From: Cymbomonas tetramitiformis
Taxonomy: Eukaryota; Chlorophyta; Pyramimonadophyceae; Pyramimonadales; Pyramimonadaceae
DNA length: 64,000 bases
Reading direction: 5' to 3'
Assembly (NCBI GenBank): GCA_001247695.2
Contig: LGRX02034700.1
Coordinates: forward strand, 1 to 64,000
Every line of letters begins with the position of its first letter. The first letter of the stretch is position 1. Both the position numbers and the translations under genes were made by a program. The notes beneath the pieces are model-generated. The model saw only the letters and a list, made by a program, of their open reading frames with translations, was not told the origin of the DNA and did no database searches. This document shows positions 58,790 through 64,000 of the stretch, one piece after another.

Positions 58790-61700
58790 GGGCCGGCTCG
58801 CTGCGTTCCTGCCCCTCGGCAGCGAGTCTCGGTGCTCGCTGCGAGCACGCGCCTCGGCAGCGAGCCTCGGCGCTCGCTGCGAGCACGCGCCTCGGCAGCG
58901 ACCCTCCGTGCTCGCAGCTTCTTCGCGCCTCGGCAGCGAGCCTCCGTGCTCGCTGCGTTCCTGCCCCTCGGCTGCGAGTCTCGGTGCGCGCTTGAGGCAC
59001 GCGCCTCGGCAGCGAGCCTCGGCGCTCGCTGCTTGCACGCGCTTCGGCAGCGAGCCTCCGTGCTCGCTGCGTCTTCGCGCCTCGGCAGCGACCCTCCGTG
59101 CTCGCTGCGTCTTTGCGCCTCGGCAGCGACCCTCGGTGCTCGCTGCGTGCTTGCGCCTCGGCAGCGAGTCTCGGTGCTCGCTGCGAGCACGCGCCGCAGC
59201 ATCGTGCCTCGGTGCTCGCTGCATGCACGCGCCTCGGCAGCGAGCCTCCATGCTTGCTGCGTCTTCGCGCCTCGGCAGCGAGCCTTCGTGCTCGCTACAT
59301 GCACGCCCCTCGGCAGCGAGCTTCGGTGTTCGCTGCGTGCACGCGCCTCGGCAGCGAGCCTCCATGCTTGCTGCGTCTTCGCGCCTCGGCAGCGAGCCTC
59401 CGTGCTCGCTACATGCACGCCCCTCGGCAGCGAGCCTCGGTGTTCGCTGCGTGCCTGCGCCTCGGCAGCGAGCCTCCGTGCTCGCTACATGCACGCCCCT
59501 CGGCAGCGAGCCTCGGTGTTCGCTGCGTGCACGCGCCTCGGCAGCGAGCCTCCATGCTTGCTGCGTCTTCGCGCCTCGACAGCGAGCCTCCGTGCTCGCT
59601 ACATGAACGCCCCTCGGCAGCGAGCCTCGGTGTTCGCTGCGTGCACGCGCCTCGGCAGCAAGCCTCAGTGCTCGCTGCATGCATGCGCCTCGGCAGCGAG
59701 CCTCGGTGCTCGCTGCATGCACGCGCCTCAGTATCGAGCCTCCATGCTCGCTACATGCAGGCACCTCGGCAGCGAGCGTTGGTGCTCGCTGCGTGCACGC
59801 GCCTCGGCAGCGAGCTCGGTGCCTGTTGCGTGCCTGTGCCTCGACAGCAACCCTCCGTGCTCGCTGCGTCTTCGCGCCTCGGCAGAAAGCCATGGTGCTC
59901 GCGGCATGCAAGCGCCTTAGCAGTGAGCCTCGGTGCTTGCTGCATGCACGCGCCTCGGCAGCGAGCCTCGGTGCTCGCTACTTGCACGCGCCTCGGCAGC
60001 GAGCCTCCGTGCTCGCTGCGTCTTCGCGCCTCGGCAGCAACCCTCGGTGCTCGCTGCGTGCATGCGCCTCGGCAGCAACCCTCCGTGCTCGCTTCGAGCA
60101 CGCGCCTCGGCAGCGAGCCTCGGCGCTCGCTGCTTGCACGCGCCTCGGCAGCGAGCCTCCGTGCTCGCTGCGTCTTCGCGTTCGGCAGCGAGCCTCCGTG
60201 CTCGCTGCGTCTTCGCGCCTCGGCAGCGAGTCTCCGTGCTCGCTGCGTCTCGCGCCTTGGCAGCGAGCCTCCGTGCTCGCTGCGTCTTCGCACCTCGGCA
60301 GCGACCCTCGGTGCTCGGTGCGTTCGCGCCTCGGCAGCGATCTCCGTGCTCGCTGCCGAGGCGCAGGCACGCAGCGAGCCTCGGTGCTCGCTGCATGCAC
60401 GCGCCTCGGCAGCAAGCCTTCATACTTGCTGCGTCTTCGCGCCTCGGCAGCGAGCCTCCGTGCTCGCTACATGCACGCCCCTCGGCAGCGAGCCTCGGTG
60501 TTCGCTGCGTCTTCGCGCCTCGGCAGCGAGCCTCCTTGCTCGCTACATGCACGCCCCTCGGCAGCGAGCCTCGGTGCTCGCTGCGTGCACGCGCCTCGGC
60601 AGCAAGCATCAGTGCTCGCTGCATGCATGCGCCTCGGCAGCGAGCCTCGGTGCTCGCTGCATGCACGCGCCTCAGTATCGAGCCTCCATGCTCGCTACAT
60701 GCAGGCGCCTCGGCAGCGAGCCTTGGTGCTCGCTGCGTGCACGCGCCTCGGCAGCGAGCTCGGTGCCTGTCGCGTGCCTATGCCGCGACAGCAACCCTCC
60801 GTGCTCGCTGCGTCTTCGCGCCTCGGCAGCAAGCCTTGGTGCTCGCGGTATGCAAGCGCCTTAGCAGTGAGCCTCGGTGCTTGCTGCATGCACGCGCCTC
60901 GGCAGCGAGCCTCGGTGCTCGCTACATGCACGCGCCTCGGCAGCGAGCCTCCGTGCTCGCTGCGTCTTCGCGCCTCGGGAGCAACCCTCCGTGCTCGCTG
61001 CGTGCCTGCGCCTCGGCAGCGACCCTCGGTGCTCGCTTCGAGCAGCGCCTCGGCAGCGAGCCTCCGTGCTCGCTGCGTGCATGCGCCTCGGCAGCGAGCC
61101 TCCGTGCTCGCTGCGTCTTCGCGCCTCGGCAGCGAGTCTCCGTGCTCGCTGCGTCTTCGCGCCTCGGCAGCGACCCTCCGTGCTCGCTGCGTCTTCGCGC
61201 CTTGGCAGCGACCCTCGGTGCTCGCTGCGTGCCTGCGCCTCGGCAGCGAGTCTCGGTGCTCGCTGCGAGCACGCGCCGCAGCATCGAGCCTCGGTGCTCG
61301 CTGCATGCACGCGCCTCGGCAGCAAGCCCACATACTTGCTGCATCTTCGCGCCTCGGCGGCGAGCCTCCGTGCTCGCTACATGCACGCCCCTCGGCAGCG
61401 AGCCTCGGTGCTCGCTGCGTGCACGCGCCTCGGCAGCGACCCTCGGTGCTCGCTGCATGCACGCGCCTCCGCAGCGACCCTCCGTGCTCGCTGCGTCTTT
61501 GCGCCTCGGCAGCGACCCTCGGTGCTCGCTGCGTGCCTGCGCCTCGGCAGCGAGCCTCCGTGCTCGCTGCGTCTTCGCACCTCGGCAGCAACCCTCGGTG
61601 CTCGCTGCGTGCATGCGCCTCGGCAGCAACCCTCCGTGCTCGTTGCGTGCCTGCGCCTCGGCAGCGACCCTCGGTGCTCGCTTCGAGCACGCGCCTCGGC

Positions 61701-64000
61701 AGCGACCCTCGGCGCTCGCTGCTTGCACGCGCCTCGGCAGCGAGCCTCCGTGCTCGCTGCGTCTTCGCGCCTCGGCAGCGAGCCTCCGTGCTCGCTGCGT
61801 GCCTGCGCCTCGGCAGCGAGTCTCCGTGCTCGCTGCATCTTCGCGTCTTGGCAGCGAGCCTCCGTGCTCGATTCGTCTTCGCGCCTTGGCAGCGACCCTC
61901 GGTGCTCGGTGCGTCTTCGCGCCTCGGCAGCGACCCTCGGTGCTCGCTGCGAGCACGCGCCTCGGCAGCGACCCTCCGTGCTCGTTGCGTCTTTGCGCCT
62001 CGGCAGCGACCCTCGTTGCTCGCTGCGTGCCTGCGCCTCGGCAGCGAGCCTCGGTGCTCGCTTCGAGCACGCGCCTCGGCAGCGAGCCTCGGTGCTCGCT
62101 GCATGCACGCGCCTCGGCAGCGAGCCTCCGTGCTCGCTGCGTCTTCGCGCCTCGGCAGCGAGCCTCCGTGCTCGCTGCGTGCATGCGCCTCGGTAGCAAC
62201 CCTCCGTGCTCGTTGCGTGCCTGCGCCTCGGCAGCGACCCTCGGTGCTCGCTTCGAGCACGCGCCTCGGCAGCGACCCTCGGCGCTCGCTGCTTGCACGC
62301 GCCTCGGCAGCGAGCCTCCGTGCTCGCTGCGTGCATGCGCCTCGGCAGCGAGCCTCCGTGCTCGCTGCGTCTTCGCGCCTCGGCAGCGAGTCTCCGTGCT
62401 CGCTGCGTCTTCGCGCCTCGGCAGCGACCCTCGGTGCTCGCTGCGTCTTCGCGCCTTGGCAGCGACCCTCGGTGCTCGCTGCGTGCCTGCGCCTCGGCAG
62501 CGAGTCTCGGTGCTCGCTGCGAGCACGCGCCGCAGCATCGAGCCTCGGTGCTCGCTGCATGCACGCGCCTCGGCAGCAAGCCTACATACTTGCTGCATCT
62601 TCGCGCCTCGGCGGCGAGCCTCCGTGCTCGCTACATGCACGCCCCTCGGCAGCGAGCCTCGGTGCTCGCTGCGTGCACGCGCCTCGGCAGCGACCCTCGG
62701 TGCTCGCTGCATGCACGCGCCTCCGCAGCGACCCTCCGTGCTCGCTGCGTCTTTGCGCCTCGGCAGCGACCCTCGGTGGTCGCTGCGTGCCTGCGCCTCG
62801 GCAGCGAGCCTCCGTGCTCGCTGCGTCTTCGCACCTCGGCAGCAACCCTCGGTGCTCGCTGCGTGCATGCGCCTCGGCAGCAACCCTCCGTGCTCGTTGC
62901 GTGCCTGCGCCTCGGCAGCGACCCTCGGTGCTCGCTTCGAGCACGCGCCTCGGCAGCGAGCCTCGGCGCTCGCTGCTTGCACGCGCCTCGGCAGCGAGCC
63001 TCCGTGCTCGCTGCGTCTCGCGCCTCGGCAGCGAGCTCCTGCGCCCGCTGCGCCTGCGCCTCGGCAGCGAGTCTCGTGCTCGCTGCATCTTCGCGTCTTG
63101 GCAGCGACCCTCCGTGCTCGATCTGTCTTCGCGCCTCGGCAGCGAGCCTCGGTGTTCGCTGCGTGCATGCGCCTCGGCAGCAATCCTCAGTGCTCGCTGC
63201 ATGCATGCGCCTCGGCAGCGACCCTCGGTGCTCGCTGCGTGCACGCGCCTCCGCAGCGACCCTCGGTGCTCGCTGCGTGCCTGCGCCTCGGCAGCGAGTC
63301 TCGGTGCTCGCTGCGTGCCTGCCCCTCGGCAGCGAGTCTCGGTGCTCGCTGCATGCACGCGCCTCGGCAGCAAGCCTCCATGCTTGCTGCGTCTTCGCGC
63401 CTCGGCAGCGAGCCTCCGTGCTCGCTACATGCACGCCCCTCGGCAGCGAGCCTCGGTGCTCGCTGCGTGCCTGCGCCTCGGCAGCGAGTCTCCGTGCTCG
63501 CTGCGTCTTCGCGCCTCGACAGCGACCCTCCGTGCTCGCTGCGTTCCTGCCCCTCGGCAGCGAGCCTCGGTGTTCGCTGCGTTCACGCGCCTCGGCAGCA
63601 AGCCTCAGTGCTCGCTGCATGCATGCGCCTCGGCAGCGACCCTCGGTGCTCGCTGCGTGCCTGCGCCTCGGCAGCGACCCTCGGTGCTCGCTGCGTGCAC
63701 GAGCCTCCGCACCGACCCTCCGTGCTCGCTGCGTGCCTGCGCCTCGGCAGCGAGTCTCGGTGCTCGCTGCGAGCACGCGCCGCAGCATCGAGCCTCGGTG
63801 CTCGCTGCATGCACGCGCCTCGGCAGCAAGCCTCCATGCTTGCTGCGTCTTCGCGCCTCGGCAGCGAGCCTCCGTGCTCGCTACATGTACGCCCCTCGGC
63901 AGCGAGCCTCGGTGCTCGCTGCGTGCACGCGCCTCCGCAGCGACCCTCCGTGCTCGTTGCGTCTTTGCGCCTCGGCAGCGACCCTCGTTGCTCGCTGCGT
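58790..64000. repeat. 38-bp hairpin-forming satellite array
   Basis: About 135 copies of a 38-bp unit of the type CGCCTCGGCAGCGAGCCTCC GTGCTCGCTGCGTCTTCG, running past the window edge. The core GCAGCGAGC-CTCNGT-GCTCGCTGC is an inverted repeat with 9-bp stem and 6-nt loop. Units vary mainly in the loop (CTCCGT or CTCGGT) and linker (GTCTTCG, GTGCACG, GTGCCTG, ATGCACG, GAGCACG). A marker variant, GAGCACGCGCCGCAGCATCG, occurs at 59185, 61267, 62521 and 63771. The last intervals are 1254 bp (33 units) and 1250 bp, so there is a higher-order period. Long open frames on both strands here follow from the repeat and its lack of stop codons. Confidence 0.9.

Noticed and set aside
58673..63788. Very long open frames on both strands (up to about 750 codons) with repeats such as LGSEPPCSLRLRASAAS or RRSEHGGSLPRR
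   Set aside because: They are translations of the 38-bp satellite. Six frames are open because the unit lacks stop codons, the frames overlap on both strands, and 38 bp is not a multiple of three.

Overview
The window looks like nuclear DNA of a eukaryotic alga, probably of the green lineage. The clues are plant-type CCCTAAA heptamers near 29.46 kb, several LTR retrotransposons with initiator-Met-type primer binding sites, cut-and-paste DNA transposons and a large satellite. I see almost no ordinary host gene. The one candidate is a broken BAH-domain gene at 57.5-58.3 kb.

Layout. 1-5640: AT-rich gene-poor DNA with scattered 22-bp repeats. 5659-7160: truncated non-autonomous LTR element. About 7161-29600: an endogenised polinton-like virus (PLV)/virophage-type element, compact, AT-rich and coding on both strands. 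It carries the standard module: packaging ATPase, penton-like minor capsid protein, major capsid protein, and a TV-Pol-like polymerase fused to an SF3 helicase. It also has fibre proteins, a GDSLGG lipase, a truncated integrase-like gene and a MYND finger protein. Four further genes suggest DNA or chromatin modification: a cytosine-C5 methyltransferase, an adenine-methyltransferase-like protein, a SET-domain protein and a 2-oxoglutarate/Fe(II) oxygenase of possible TET/JBP type. One fibre gene is cut in two by a 2.39-kb DNA transposon with a 9-bp target duplication, so this copy is no longer a free virus genome.

30713-37984: a TRIM-like LTR element (TSD GGTAG) holding two nested insertions, a gag-only LTR element at 30961-34263 (TSD AAGAC) and another non-coding LTR element at 34657-36660 (TSD GGTAC). 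38670-52483: a complete 13.8-kb Ty3/Gypsy chromovirus with near-identical 463-bp LTRs and TSD TTTTT. Its 2.4-kaa Pol has protease, RT, RNase H, an adenine-methyltransferase-like insert, integrase and chromodomain, and ends in a cytosine methyltransferase that closely resembles the one in the PLV. 52567-57158: a fold-back element, a relic of the 34657 LTR family split by a 672-bp TIR element, and a PIF/Harbinger-like element. About 58790 to the window end: a 38-bp GC-rich satellite in which each unit can form a 9-bp-stem hairpin, with higher-order periodicity near 1254 bp.

How it fits together: two unrelated kinds of selfish element in one locus, a DNA virus and a retrotransposon, carry the same lineage of DNA methyltransferase. 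This is the most notable content. It suggests that methyltransferase genes move between viruses and retroelements in this host and may help both to control or hide in host chromatin. That role is inference. The homology itself is visible by eye in the two proteins.
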